Shown: positions 27,000 to 36,219, numbered from the stretch's first letter. The stretch is 64,000 nt of DNA from Chloroflexota bacterium (GCA_026707285.1 JAPOXD010000010.1:62001-126000); one strand, 5' to 3'. Numbers and translations: made by a program. Notes: generated by a model not told the origin, from the sequence alone.

Positions 27000-29105
27000 A
27001 TGTCTGAGCCAGCCTTCGCCAGCATTCCCGACCACCCGTTTCCCGTCGGCACGGAGCACTACCGCGGGCCAATCCCGAAGCTCGACGTCTGGGACGGCGA
27101 CTACGCGCGCATCCGGGAGGCCGGCATGCGCATCGTGCGCAGCCACTCCTATTGGAACCACATGGAGCCCCGGCCCGGGCAGTACGAGCTGGACGACTTC
27201 GACATGATGTTCGACCTCGGGGAGAAGCACGGGCTCTATGTCTGGCTCGACATCATGCTCGGCACGCACGGCGCGTGCCCGGAATGGCTGACCCGCGAGC
27301 ATCCCGACATGCGGGTGGTGAACTACCTGGGTCAAGCGGTGTCGTCGCATGCGAGCGGGGCCTATCCGCAGGGCGGCGTGATCCACTGCTACGACCATCC
27401 GGCCTGGCGCGAATACGGCGGCGGCCTGCTGCGGCACGTCGTCAATAGATATAAGGACAGGCCGAGCCTGCTGATCTGGGGCCTCTGGGACGGCGTCAAC
27501 TACTCCGCCGCCTGGAGCCCGCAAGGCGGCGGCTACCCGTGCTACTGCGACTACACCCTCGCCAAATACAAGACCTGGCTGCGCGACCGGTACACCTTGG
27601 ACGAGTTGAACGAACGCTTCCTGCGCCGTTATCGACGGTGGGAGGACGTGGAGCCGCCTCGCTCGCATAACAACGTCGTCGAGATGCTGGTCTACCGCCG
27701 CTTCCACTACGAGAACCTGGCCGACCACTTGCAATGGATGGTGGACACGGCGAACGCCATCGACCCCCACCATGAGAAGCGCGCGCACGGCGCCTGGTTC
27801 CCGCGGCCCTGGGATGAGATCTGCGCGCCTTACGCCGACAGCTGGGGCATGTCCATGCCGTCCAACAACCTGCTGACGTCCGACGACCCCTACAAGATCG
27901 CGGAGCGCGCATTCTCGTTCGATTGGTCGCGCAGCGTCGGCAAGAACGGTCGCTGGTGGAACGAGGAGATCTACGCGGGCATGTCGCCGGGCGGCGTGAC
28001 CTGGAGCAAGCAGTCAGACCCGCAGGAGACGACCACGCTCCTCTGGATGACCCTGGCGCACGGCGCGGCCGGCGCGATGTTCTGGCAATACCGCCCGGAG
28101 TACCTCAGCTTCGAGTCGCCGGGCTATTGCCTGACCGCGCTCGACGGGCGTGACACGCCGCGGCTCACATCCGCCGAGGAAGCCGTCTCGCAAATCCAGG
28201 GCCTGCGCGAGCACTTGCCGCTGGAATGTCCGCCGGCGGAAGTAGCCGTGATCTATCACCCGGAATCCCAAGAGTTGTTCAACTACAACGAGGAGGGCGA
28301 CCGATTCGTGGCCGACATGCGCGGCGTCTACCGCACGCTGTGGGCCAATGGCATCCCCGCCGACGTGCTCTCGCCCAACATGGACTGGTCCGGCTACAAG
28401 CTCGTGATCATGCCGAACGCGGCGCTCATGACGGAGGCGCTGCAACGCCGGATCGAAGCGACCCTCGAGCATTCGCCAGAGACCCGAATCGTCGCCGAGG
28501 GCAGTTTCGGCATGTACTCTGCCGACGGCCAATCGAGCTACGGGCCCCCGGAGGGGTTTGCCGAGCGGTTCGGCGTGCGCGTGGCCGACTTTTCTGGAGT
28601 CTCCGAATTCGATATCCGCGAGGGCCGCAACCAACTGACGACGGCCTACGGCGACCTTTCGATCACCTCCGAGTGCGGCTACGCCGTGCTCGAGCCGCTG
28701 GGCACGACGAAGGCCGTGGCCGCGCTGGGCGGCGAAACGGTCGCGGTGCAGACGGCGGACGCCCGCTTTACGTGGTTCGGTCTCACCACCTCGGCCGGCT
28801 TCGGCGACGTGGGAGTTCCGGAGGTGGTGCTGGGGCTGGCGCGCGACGCCGGCGTATCGGCGCCCGTCGAAGTCACGGGCGACCCGGTCGTGCCGGTGGC
28901 GCGGCGTTCGCGCCTCGGGGGACGTCTCCTGTTCGTCTTCAACGTCGAGCGCACCGCGGCGCGCTCTCGTCTGCGTCCGCGCGAAGCCGTCGTTGCGGCG
29001 CGGGATTTGCTCAGCCACACCGACCTGCCGGTGACCGACGGCGCCTTCGAGCTGGAAATCGAGCCCTGGGGCCGCGCGGTCATTCATCTGCCGGATCCCG
29101 CGTGA
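27000..29105 (+). CDS. GH42-like beta-galactosidase-fold protein, paralogue 2
   Basis: The start is taken at ATG 27000; a GTG at 26988 is in frame. The product has 701 residues and aligns end to end with the product of 8301-10397, including FPVGTEHYRGPIPKLDVWDGD, MEPRPGQYELDDFDMMFDLG, HGACPEWLTREH, CYC, RWWNEEIYAGMS and DGQSSYGPPEGF. The same substitution occurs at the acid/base position (WGLWDG instead of an Asn-Glu pair). The nucleophile region Asn-Glu-Glu is kept. No signal peptide is visible. The gene is divergent from the importer operon, which suggests that it acts on imported substrate, and it is followed 59 bp later by the Asp-box propeller gene. Confidence 0.82.
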   Translation: MSEPAFASIPDHPFPVGTEHYRGPIPKLDVWDGDYARIREAGMRIVRSHSYWNHMEPRPGQYELDDFDMMFDLGEKHGLYVWLDIMLGTHGACPEWLTREHPDMRVVNYLGQAVSSHASGAYPQGGVIHCYDHPAWREYGGGLLRHVVNRYKDRPSLLIWGLWDGVNYSAAWSPQGGGYPCYCDYTLAKYKTWLRDRYTLDELNERFLRRYRRWEDVEPPRSHNNVVEMLVYRRFHYENLADHLQWMVDTANAIDPHHEKRAHGAWFPRPWDEICAPYADSWGMSMPSNNLLTSDDPYKIAERAFSFDWSRSVGKNGRWWNEEIYAGMSPGGVTWSKQSDPQETTTLLWMTLAHGAAGAMFWQYRPEYLSFESPGYCLTALDGRDTPRLTSAEEAVSQIQGLREHLPLECPPAEVAVIYHPESQELFNYNEEGDRFVADMRGVYRTLWANGIPADVLSPNMDWSGYKLVIMPNAALMTEALQRRIEATLEHSPETRIVAEGSFGMYSADGQSSYGPPEGFAERFGVRVADFSGVSEFDIREGRNQLTTAYGDLSITSECGYAVLEPLGTTKAVAALGGETVAVQTADARFTWFGLTTSAGFGDVGVPEVVLGLARDAGVSAPVEVTGDPVVPVARRSRLGGRLLFVFNVERTAARSRLRPREAVVAARDLLSHTDLPVTDGAFELEIEPWGRAVIHLPDPA

Positions 29106-29164
29106 CGTACACGCGGCCATCCGTGGGCATGCCCGGCCGGACCGCCGGCTAGCGCGTCAATCCC

Positions 29165-31108
29165 ATGGCTGCACCTCGACGACGCCCCGTCTGGTCACGG
29201 CTCCGCCAAGGCAGCGGCGGCACGGTGACGTGCCTGGCGGCCGCGCCGATCGGCTCAGGGTCATCGGCCGTGATGGCGGGCACGTTGAGCGGGCTCTTCC
29301 TGTCGCCGGACGGTGGGCAAACCTGGGTGCGCGCGGCCGGGGGCATCGGCGCGCCCTACGTGCAGTCGGCGGCGGTGTCGCCGGCGTTTGCCACCGACCA
29401 CACGCTGCTGGCTGGCACTGTCGACGCTTCGGCATTCGTCTCCATCGACGGCGGGGCCACCTGGCGCGACACATTCTTCTGGGGCGCCAAGGCCAATGTC
29501 ACGTCCGCCGCCTTCTCGCCGCAATACGCCCAGGATCGACTTGCGCTGGTGGGAACCGAGAGCGACGGAGTTTACGTGTCGGCCAACCTCGGTCGGACAT
29601 GGAACGCGCAAAACGATGGCCTGGACGACCAGCAGGTCCTCGCCGTGGCCGTATCGCCGGGCCCCCCGCACCAGGAGCGCGTGCTTGCCGGAACCGCGAG
29701 CGGTCTGTACATGCGTTCCCGGGGCGCGAGCGGCTGGCGCATGGCCGACGATTGCGCCAAGGGGCACCCCATTCAGGCGCTGGAGTTCGTGGCGCATCCC
29801 GACGCGTACACGGCCTATGCCGCCACCGAGGGCGCCGGTCTCTACCGCACTACGACCAATGGGCTCACCTGGCAGCAGGTATCCGAGGTCGGCGCGTCGA
29901 CGACCGTGAACGCGCTGGCGATCTCTCCCGACTACGGCCAAGACGGCATGGTCGTCGTCACCACCGCCGAGCGCGGCTTGCTGCGGACGAGCGACCGCGG
30001 GGAGACCTGGGAGCAGGTCGGCAACATCGACGGGCGGCTGGTTTTGACCCTGGCCGCCGTGGAATCCGGCGGCGGATGGGCGCTGTTGGCCGGCCTCTAC
30101 GAAGGCGGCGTCTGGCGATCCGACGACCACGGCGAAACGTGGCGGCGCAGTGACGATGGCCTTTCCAGCCGTCCGCTGCTTGCGCTCGCCGCGTCCCCGG
30201 CCTTCGCGGACGACGGCACCCTGATCGCCGGCACCGCCGACGAAGGGCTGCTGTGCTCGCACGACGCCGGTCGCTCCTGGTCGCCACCGGCAGCCGCTCC
30301 CGACGAGCCGACCATTTCCACCCTGGCCATGTCGCCCGATTTCGGCAACGACAAGCGCGTGCTCGCCATCGCCGGGACAGACGTTCAGCAAAGCACCGAC
30401 GGCGGGCGGCACTGGGACGAGTTGTCCGGCCTGCCCGAAACCCTTTCCCCCGCGAGCCTGACCATCGGGGCCGGCGGGCGTCTCGCGGTCGGCGGCGCGC
30501 GCGGTGAGTTGCAGCTTTCGGACGACGGCGGCTCGACGTGGCGCCAGGTTGCGGAGCGATTCGGAAACGGGCGCGTGGTGGCGATTGCCTTTTCGCCGCG
30601 GGTGGCCGACGACGGGACGATCTTCGTCACCTCCATTGCGGATGGGCGCATTCGCCTCTATCACACGCGAGACGCCGGGGTGACCTGGGTGCGGGTGTTT
30701 GAGAAGGGCGCGCGCGGGCAGTTGGCTCCGATCGCCGTGCCATCCAACTATCGCGATGCGCGCGCGTTCGTGGGCGTGGTTGCCGGGCGCGATGTCTTCA
30801 CGCCCAACGGCCCGCGCATGGCGTCATGGGTCGAAGGCCGGGTGAGCGTGGATCGGCTAGCGGCGGTTACGAGCCTGGTGGTGTCGCCGAACTTTGGGCG
30901 CACGGGCCGGTTCTATGCCGGCACGGGCCTGGGGCTGTTCTACTCGCGGGACAAAGGGCACACCTGGAGCCCCACCGGCGGCCGCGACGCTCCCGCAAAC
31001 GTGACCTGCGTCACCGCGGCCATCGAAGCCTCCGGCGCCGAGGCGGTGTTCGCCGGAACGCTGGACGGCGACGTCTGGCGTCGAGGCCCGCGCGAAGCGA
31101 CCGACTAA
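29165..31108 (+). CDS. Multi-Asp-box beta-propeller protein (BNR / Ycf48-sortilin-like)
   Basis: The product has 647 residues. I count 11 Asp-box turns of the form S/T-x-D-x-G-x-x-W: SPDGGQTW, SIDGGATW, SANLGRTW, TTTNGLTW, TSDRGETW, SDDHGETW, SHDAGRSW, STDGGRHW, SDDGGSTW, TRDAGVTW and SRDKGHTW. They alternate with a recurring 'AxSPxFAxDxTLxAGT' strand pattern. This is the layout of double or ten-bladed propellers such as Ycf48-like and Vps10-like proteins. The N-terminus (MAAPRRRPVWSRL) is not a signal peptide. There is no obvious catalytic set, so a binding or scaffold role is as likely as an enzyme. The gene follows the GH42-like gene in the same direction and converges with a glycosyl-hydrolase-like gene. 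Confidence 0.85.
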   Translation: MAAPRRRPVWSRLRQGSGGTVTCLAAAPIGSGSSAVMAGTLSGLFLSPDGGQTWVRAAGGIGAPYVQSAAVSPAFATDHTLLAGTVDASAFVSIDGGATWRDTFFWGAKANVTSAAFSPQYAQDRLALVGTESDGVYVSANLGRTWNAQNDGLDDQQVLAVAVSPGPPHQERVLAGTASGLYMRSRGASGWRMADDCAKGHPIQALEFVAHPDAYTAYAATEGAGLYRTTTNGLTWQQVSEVGASTTVNALAISPDYGQDGMVVVTTAERGLLRTSDRGETWEQVGNIDGRLVLTLAAVESGGGWALLAGLYEGGVWRSDDHGETWRRSDDGLSSRPLLALAASPAFADDGTLIAGTADEGLLCSHDAGRSWSPPAAAPDEPTISTLAMSPDFGNDKRVLAIAGTDVQQSTDGGRHWDELSGLPETLSPASLTIGAGGRLAVGGARGELQLSDDGGSTWRQVAERFGNGRVVAIAFSPRVADDGTIFVTSIADGRIRLYHTRDAGVTWVRVFEKGARGQLAPIAVPSNYRDARAFVGVVAGRDVFTPNGPRMASWVEGRVSVDRLAAVTSLVVSPNFGRTGRFYAGTGLGLFYSRDKGHTWSPTGGRDAPANVTCVTAAIEASGAEAVFAGTLDGDVWRRGPREATD

Positions 31109-31123
31109 CGCGGTCGCCGCCCC

Positions 31124-32899
31124 CTAGCCGGGCGTGTCGTAGGAGAAGTCCCAGTCCCCCAGCGTCGTCAGCGTGTGCTGCGGAGCTGAAAGGTCCGGTC
31201 TTCCTGCCGCATGCCAGGCCTCGATGTCATCCCGATGCCCCAGCGAGCGCAGGCCCTTGAATGAATCGTGTGCCGTGGTGCAATCCCAGAAGAACAGCCG
31301 CTCGACGCCCGTGCGATAGATGCGCGCGGCGGCGTGCTGATATTCCTCCGGCGTCATGGACCGCGGCAGCACGCTCGCGGCCAGCTCGACCGGCGTGTCG
31401 CGCACCAGGTCCAGGAAGAACTCGAGCTGCCGCTCGGGTTCGTCCCAGGCGGGCACCCGGCTGTTGAGCTCCGGCGCCGAGGTGTAAGGAATGATCGTAT
31501 CGATCAGCCCGTCGGCCACCCAGGCTTGCAGGTCCAGGGCGCGGTGCAGGTTCTCGGATTCGTCCTTCATCACGATCGCGGAGACGTTGATCGGCTTGTC
31601 ACGTCCGGTGGCTGCGGCAACTTCCCCCAGACCGGCGCGCAGCTCCCGCATGAAGTCCGTCATCACCCGCGCCCTAAATCGCAGCCAGTCCGGGTCGTGC
31701 TCGTCCAGCTCGCGCGGGTCATGGCCAGACGCAGCCTTGAATGCCTCGACGACGTGCGGCTCGTACTCCGTGAACGGCGGGCGGCGGTTGTAGAGCAGGC
31801 ACACGCCGTCAACCGGCTTCTCGGCCATCTCGCGTAGGAGGGAGATGGCAAAGGCGCGGAAGCCGGGATAGGCATAGGAAAGCCGCGGCGTGATCCGCCC
31901 GTCTCGGTCCACGCTGCGCCACTCGGGATGCGCCTCGAACACCCCGTCGCCGGAGTTGAAGTGATCGTTGGGCGGCGGGTAGTGGAAGCCGGTGACGCGC
32001 CAGGACGCATGAATCTCCATGCCCATGTCGTGGGTGTGCTCGATGGCGACGTCGTAGGGATCGACGCCCTGGTCCCGAAAGATCCTCCAGGCCTCCGACT
32101 GCTTCCGGTAGCCGACGTGTGAGAAGTCCTCGTGAGCGTCGAGCGTGTGATCGCGGGCGATCTTGGTGAAGTAGTTCAGCAGGTCGCCGCCGCCGGTTTC
32201 CAGGTAAATCCGCTCGAAGTCGGTGTTGCGGTACGGCTCGAGGTGACCTTGCACGTCCTCCGGGGTGTGCGCTCGGATATGGCCCATCCAGCCGTGATTG
32301 TCGTCGTGGGCGTAGAGGCGCTTGGTGTCGGTTCGCGCGCGGTCGGCCTTCAGCGCTGCCACCTCGCCGTCGGTGAGGGGCACGAGCTTGACGTAGGCCG
32401 GCCGGGCCGGCTCGCACTCACAGATGCCTTCCGGCTGGTTGACATCCGCCGAGACTGCGATCTGCTTGAACTGCATGTCCTGGCCGGTGAGGTCGGCGAT
32501 CTTGAAGAAGGTCTCCGCCAGCAGCACGCCGCCGCCGGGCTGCGGGTTGATGCGCGGCGGGAGATGCATATTGGTGAAGCCGCGCTCGCCGCTGAGCTTC
32601 GCCAGCAGGTTGCCGCTCCACTCGTAGAGCTCGTGGTCGTGCACCATCTGGCCGATCGAGATTGCGTGCCAGCCGCTCACACCGAGCGGCAACGTCACTT
32701 CCGGCGCCGCCGTGTTGTCGCCGGCGTAGAGCAGCGTCCCGTTCAGGTCGGCCGTGGAATAGGCAAACGCGCGCCAGCGGCCAGTCTTGGACTCGTTCGA
32801 CAGCGCGTCCGCCGGCTGGCAGCGGTCGAGATTCGTGAGATAGATCGGCGGCTGGGACAGACCGAGATCGCCGATGTGTGCGGTGCCTGCTGTGGACAT
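31124..32899 (-). CDS. Putative glycosyl hydrolase-like protein (GHL10-type TIM barrel with N-terminal beta domain)
   Basis: The start at ATG 32899 (MSTAGTAHIGDLG) gives 591 residues; further upstream the frame overlaps the control region of the divergent aldolase gene and has a non-native look. Residues about 1-230 are beta-rich and may be a binding module. From about 235 a barrel-like region follows: DFERIYLETGGGDLLNYF, GMEIHASWRVTGF, PEWRSVDRDGRITPRLSYAYPGFRAF and DGVCLLYNRRPPFTEYEP. The stretch GHDPRELDEHDPDWLRFRA resembles the helix seen in GHL10/DUF187-type putative hydrolases. Candidate acids lie in YLETGGGD and FTEYEP. I do not know a characterised close relative, so glycosidase activity is a hypothesis. 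No signal peptide is visible. Confidence 0.65.
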   Translation of the reverse strand: MSTAGTAHIGDLGLSQPPIYLTNLDRCQPADALSNESKTGRWRAFAYSTADLNGTLLYAGDNTAAPEVTLPLGVSGWHAISIGQMVHDHELYEWSGNLLAKLSGERGFTNMHLPPRINPQPGGGVLLAETFFKIADLTGQDMQFKQIAVSADVNQPEGICECEPARPAYVKLVPLTDGEVAALKADRARTDTKRLYAHDDNHGWMGHIRAHTPEDVQGHLEPYRNTDFERIYLETGGGDLLNYFTKIARDHTLDAHEDFSHVGYRKQSEAWRIFRDQGVDPYDVAIEHTHDMGMEIHASWRVTGFHYPPPNDHFNSGDGVFEAHPEWRSVDRDGRITPRLSYAYPGFRAFAISLLREMAEKPVDGVCLLYNRRPPFTEYEPHVVEAFKAASGHDPRELDEHDPDWLRFRARVMTDFMRELRAGLGEVAAATGRDKPINVSAIVMKDESENLHRALDLQAWVADGLIDTIIPYTSAPELNSRVPAWDEPERQLEFFLDLVRDTPVELAASVLPRSMTPEEYQHAAARIYRTGVERLFFWDCTTAHDSFKGLRSLGHRDDIEAWHAAGRPDLSAPQHTLTTLGDWDFSYDTPG

Positions 32900-33005
32900 T
32901 CGGAACCACCTTTGCGGCAAGCGGGCGGGACTTTCGGCCGCGGTGGGCGGCCGCCACGGTGCCGCAGTATGCTCCGGTCGCCACGACCTCGCCAAAACGA
33001 ACGCG

Positions 33006-33761
33006 GTGATCTTCCCCAATCCGGTCAAAGAAAAGCTCGCGCGGGGCGAGGTGTCGATCGGCTCGTGGCTCAACCTGGCCTCGCCGCTGGCGGCGGAAGT
33101 GCTGGCGGAGGCCGGCTATGAATGGCTGGCCATCGACGCCGAGCACACACCGTGGGACCTCGCCGAAATCACGCACGCCGTGCGGGCCATCGAGGCGCGG
33201 GGCGCCGTGCCGATGGCGCGCGCCTGGTCGCACGAACCCGAGGGACTCGGACGCATCCTGGACACCGGCGTGATGGGCCTCATCGTCCCGCACGTGAGCA
33301 CCGTGGAGCAGGCCGAGGCCATTGCCGACGCCGTGCGCTATGCGCCGCGTGGCCATCGGTCGGGCGGCAACTCGCGCGCCGCGATCTCCGGCGACTACGC
33401 GTCACGCATCGACGACAACCTGCTGGTGTGCCCGCAGATCGAGGACCGCGAGGGCGTCGAGAACATCGCCGAAATCATGGCAGTGGACGGCATGGACGTC
33501 GCGTTCATCGGTCCCAACGATCTGGTCGTCGCGATGGGCTACACGCGCGCCGACGTCTATCGCGTGCCGGAGCACCTGGAAGCCATGGCCCGGATCCTCG
33601 CCGGCGCGCAGGCCAACGGCAAGCCCGCGGGAACGCCGGCCCCGACGGTCGCGCTCGCGCGGCAATTCATCGCCCAAGGGTTCACCTTCATCGATCTCTC
33701 CAGCGATCTGCGCCTGCTGGCCCAGGTCGCGTCGCAGGAACTGCAGGCGGTCCGCGCCTGA
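33006..33761 (+). CDS. HpcH/HpaI family class II aldolase (2-keto-3-deoxy-sugar-acid aldolase type)
   Basis: The start at GTG 33006 gives 251 residues and places the family opening FPNPVKEKLARGEVSIGSWLN at the N-terminus; an upstream in-frame ATG at 32874 would add an unrelated leader. Key blocks are IDAEHTPWD (Asp44, Glu46 and catalytic His47), the arginine in YAPRGHRSG, metal ligand Glu146 in CPQIED, and Asp172 in FIGPNDL. These enzymes cleave 2-keto-3-deoxy acids to pyruvate and an aldehyde with a divalent metal. The sialidase-like gene follows after 16 bp, and an isomerase-like gene follows that with a GTGA overlap, so the three form an operon. Confidence 0.92.
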   Translation: MIFPNPVKEKLARGEVSIGSWLNLASPLAAEVLAEAGYEWLAIDAEHTPWDLAEITHAVRAIEARGAVPMARAWSHEPEGLGRILDTGVMGLIVPHVSTVEQAEAIADAVRYAPRGHRSGGNSRAAISGDYASRIDDNLLVCPQIEDREGVENIAEIMAVDGMDVAFIGPNDLVVAMGYTRADVYRVPEHLEAMARILAGAQANGKPAGTPAPTVALARQFIAQGFTFIDLSSDLRLLAQVASQELQAVRA

Positions 33762-33777
33762 GCTGAAAGGACGACCC

Positions 33778-35115
33778 ATGGCTCCCGCATCGACCGCCGC
33801 CGAACGTTGGGCCGACGCCCACGTGAGCGACCCGGACTTCGTGGTCTACATCCCGCAGGACGGCGACACGCCGGCGCATCGCGAGGCGTCCGAGAACGGG
33901 CCGTGGGACGCGGGCAACGTGCACTTCGTGGTCACTGCCACGACGAGCGGCGCGTTGCTGGGAACCTGGACGCAGGCGGACGCCGACAGCTTTCACGGTC
34001 CGAACGCCCGCGTGGTGGTGGCGCGCAGCGAGGACCGGGGCCGCACCTGGAGCCGGCCGACGGTGCTCGACGCTCCGCCGGAAGGCACGGAGCAAACGGC
34101 CGTGTGGTCGGTGCCGGTGGTCGTGCCGCACAGCGGGCGAGTCTGGATCTTCTATCACCGCAACACCGGGCCGGTGGACTTTGACCGCGGCATGACCGGC
34201 GTGCTGGCCTGGCGCGTGTCCGACGACGACGGCCACACCTGGGGACCGCGGCACGACACCGCGATCGGCCGCGGCGCCATCGACGATCCCGACCCGGCCC
34301 TGCTGAGCTCCTGGGTCACCTCCGGCTGGCAGGCGCCCATCGTCACGCGGCGCGGCAGCGTGCTGTGCCCGATCACGCGCTGGGCGGGCAACGCCTTTCA
34401 AGGGCAATTTGAGACCGTGACGCCCGAGATCGGCTTCAACCAGCGGCACCACGAGGCGTGGTTTCTGCGCTTCGACAACGTGATGACCGTGGACGACCCG
34501 GCGGACCTCGTGGTGTCCACCTGGCCGGACGCCGATCACGGCATCCGCGTGCCCCAGCCGCGCGATCCGCGCTTGAGCACGGCGATGGAACCGAGCATTC
34601 AGCCGCTCAGCGACGGGCGCATCGTCTGCGTGCTGCGGACCATGACCGGATACATCTGGTACTCGGTGTCGAGCGACGACGGGCAGTCGTGGTCCGAGGC
34701 CGAAATGCTGCGTTTTCAGCCGGGCGGACCGCCGATTCCTCACCCATCGGCGCCGTGTCCGCTCTACAAGCTGCGGGACGGCCGCTATCTGCTGTTCTTC
34801 CACAACAACGACGGCACCGCCAACGGCGGCAGTGGACCGGGCAGCGGCGAGTCGCGCCGCCCGATATTCGTCAGCGTCGGCCGCGAGATCGACAATCCCG
34901 GCGGCCAGCCGCTGGTTTTCGGACGGCCGCACCTCATCGTCGACAACGCCTGGGCAACCTCGGTGACTCGTGGGCGTCCGGGTGGCCTCGCCGCCTACGG
35001 CAGCCTGACCGACTTCGCCGATGAAGTCGTCCTCTGGTACTGCGACCGCATGCAGTATCTGCTCGGTCGGCGGCTGACGGACGTAATGCTCGACGACACC
35101 TGGCTCCCGCGGTGA
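33778..35115 (+). CDS. Sialidase-like Asp-box protein, paralogue B1
   Basis: The ATG at 33778 has a GAAAGGA site about seven bases upstream and gives 445 residues; the open frame extends upstream inside the aldolase gene and is not real there. Asp boxes include SEDRGRTW, SDDDGHTW and SSDDGQSW. The blocks GYIWYSVSSDDG, EMLRFQ, CPLYKLRDGRYLLFFHNNDG and VVLWYCDR match those of the product of 40932-42224, so the two are paralogues, distinct from the 7115/50615 pair. Asp-box propellers of this kind are annotated as exo-sialidases, but activity is unproven and no signal peptide is present. The stop overlaps the next start (GTGA). Confidence 0.82.
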   Translation: MAPASTAAERWADAHVSDPDFVVYIPQDGDTPAHREASENGPWDAGNVHFVVTATTSGALLGTWTQADADSFHGPNARVVVARSEDRGRTWSRPTVLDAPPEGTEQTAVWSVPVVVPHSGRVWIFYHRNTGPVDFDRGMTGVLAWRVSDDDGHTWGPRHDTAIGRGAIDDPDPALLSSWVTSGWQAPIVTRRGSVLCPITRWAGNAFQGQFETVTPEIGFNQRHHEAWFLRFDNVMTVDDPADLVVSTWPDADHGIRVPQPRDPRLSTAMEPSIQPLSDGRIVCVLRTMTGYIWYSVSSDDGQSWSEAEMLRFQPGGPPIPHPSAPCPLYKLRDGRYLLFFHNNDGTANGGSGPGSGESRRPIFVSVGREIDNPGGQPLVFGRPHLIVDNAWATSVTRGRPGGLAAYGSLTDFADEVVLWYCDRMQYLLGRRLTDVMLDDTWLPR

Positions 35116-36095
35116 GCAACCGCGCGTGGCGGCCGTGCTTTTCGGACGGTCTCTACCGCCACTTCCCGACGCGGCACGTGGATGGGCCGTCGAACGACGA
35201 GATCGACGCCGCGTTCCGGCACATGGACGGGGTGCCGGACGTCGAGGGCGTGGAGTGCTTCAGCCGCACGACCGTCACGCTTGAGAACGCCGCGCACGTC
35301 AAGCGCCGGCTCGACGAGCGAGGGCTGGTCTGCGCCATGGTTTCGCACGGCGAGACGGTGGCGCGCGGGTTTCCGAAGGCGCTCTGGACGTCGCCCGAAG
35401 CGGCCGACCGGCGAATCGCGATCGACATGGCGCTGTACTCGATCGAGGTGGCCCGCGCCCTCGATGCGCGCGGTATCTATCTGTTCACCGCCCTCGACGG
35501 GCCCGACTATCCGTTCCAGCAGAACTTTCGCCTGGCGCGCCGATACACGGTGGAGGCGCTGCGGGAGATCTGCGACGCGGCCGGCGACCTGCTCGTGGCG
35601 CTCGAATATCGCATCCACACGCCCAAGGGTTGGTCCAACATCGGCTCGATGGCGGCCACGCTGGACCTGGCCAACGAGGTCGGACGCCCAAACCTCGGCG
35701 CGCAGCTCGAGGTGGCCCACACGTTGCTCAGCCACGAGAATCTGGGCCAGGCTGCCTGGGATGCCGCGCGCCTGGGACGGCTGCATCACCTGCACCTCAA
35801 CGATACCCAGCTGCCGACCGACATCGGCACGATCTTCGCCAGCCAGCACTTCTGGGAATGCCTTGAGTTGCTCTACTGGCTGCGCGAGGCCGACTACGCC
35901 GGATTCCTGGGCATCGATTGCTTCTGGTGGCAGGTCGACTCGGCGCTGAACGCCGCGCAGCAGGTCCAGAACATCCATTTCATGCTGCGCGTGCTGGACG
36001 CCCTCGACGACTCGGCCTTCCGCGAGGCGATGGGCGAGCAAGACATCCTCGCGACGCAACGGATGCTCTGGGAGGCGCTTCGGCGGGCGAGGTAG
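35112..36095 (+). CDS. Sugar phosphate isomerase/epimerase-like TIM-barrel protein 2
   Basis: The product has 327 residues from a GTG start that overlaps the preceding stop by four bases (GTGA), indicating translational coupling. The barrel carries likely metal ligands in VALEYRIHTP, the His of EVAHTLLSHEN, HHLHLNDTQ and GIDCFWW, a pattern of the xylose-isomerase-like superfamily. It differs clearly from the first isomerase-like protein at 18478-19326. With the aldolase and sialidase-like protein it makes a three-gene unit that could release and convert a sugar acid or ketose (inference). A cluster of palindromic repeats follows its stop. Confidence 0.85.
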   Translation: MSNRAWRPCFSDGLYRHFPTRHVDGPSNDEIDAAFRHMDGVPDVEGVECFSRTTVTLENAAHVKRRLDERGLVCAMVSHGETVARGFPKALWTSPEAADRRIAIDMALYSIEVARALDARGIYLFTALDGPDYPFQQNFRLARRYTVEALREICDAAGDLLVALEYRIHTPKGWSNIGSMAATLDLANEVGRPNLGAQLEVAHTLLSHENLGQAAWDAARLGRLHHLHLNDTQLPTDIGTIFASQHFWECLELLYWLREADYAGFLGIDCFWWQVDSALNAAQQVQNIHFMLRVLDALDDSAFREAMGEQDILATQRMLWEALRRAR

Positions 36096-36109
36096 GGGGA
36101 GCTGCGACC

Positions 36110-36156
36110 AGCCTTTCCGTTCGTGGTGAGCCTGTCGAACCATGACCGGAAAGGCT
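36110..36156. repeat. Palindromic intergenic repeat, 18-bp imperfect stem
   Basis: AGCCTTTCCG at 36110-36119 pairs perfectly with CGGAAAGGCT at 36147-36156, and the stem extends inward through TTCGTGGT and ACCATGA with one bulge. The loop contains GAGCCTGTCGA. The core resembles the dispersed motif built around TTCGACAGGCTCA that is common in many bacterial genomes. It lies in the gap between two convergent genes. Confidence 0.7.
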
Positions 36157-36173
36157 CAAGACAAACGGCGGCG

Positions 36174-36199
36174 GGCCCACGCTGCGTGCAGCGTGGGCC
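36174..36199. repeat. Perfect 11-bp-stem hairpin
   Basis: GGCCCACGCTG, a four-base loop CGTG, then CAGCGTGGGCC form a perfect 11-bp stem. It is the strongest hairpin in this gap and could end transcription from either side, although no T-run follows. Confidence 0.65.
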
Positions 36200-36219
36200 A
36201 CCGGATGCCGAAGGCGGAC

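Noticed and set aside
33322-35115. An apparent 597-residue fusion in which sialidase-like sequence is preceded by 150 extra residues
   Set aside because: The extra part lies in another frame inside the HpcH aldolase gene; the ATG at 33778 with a ribosome binding site is the proper start.
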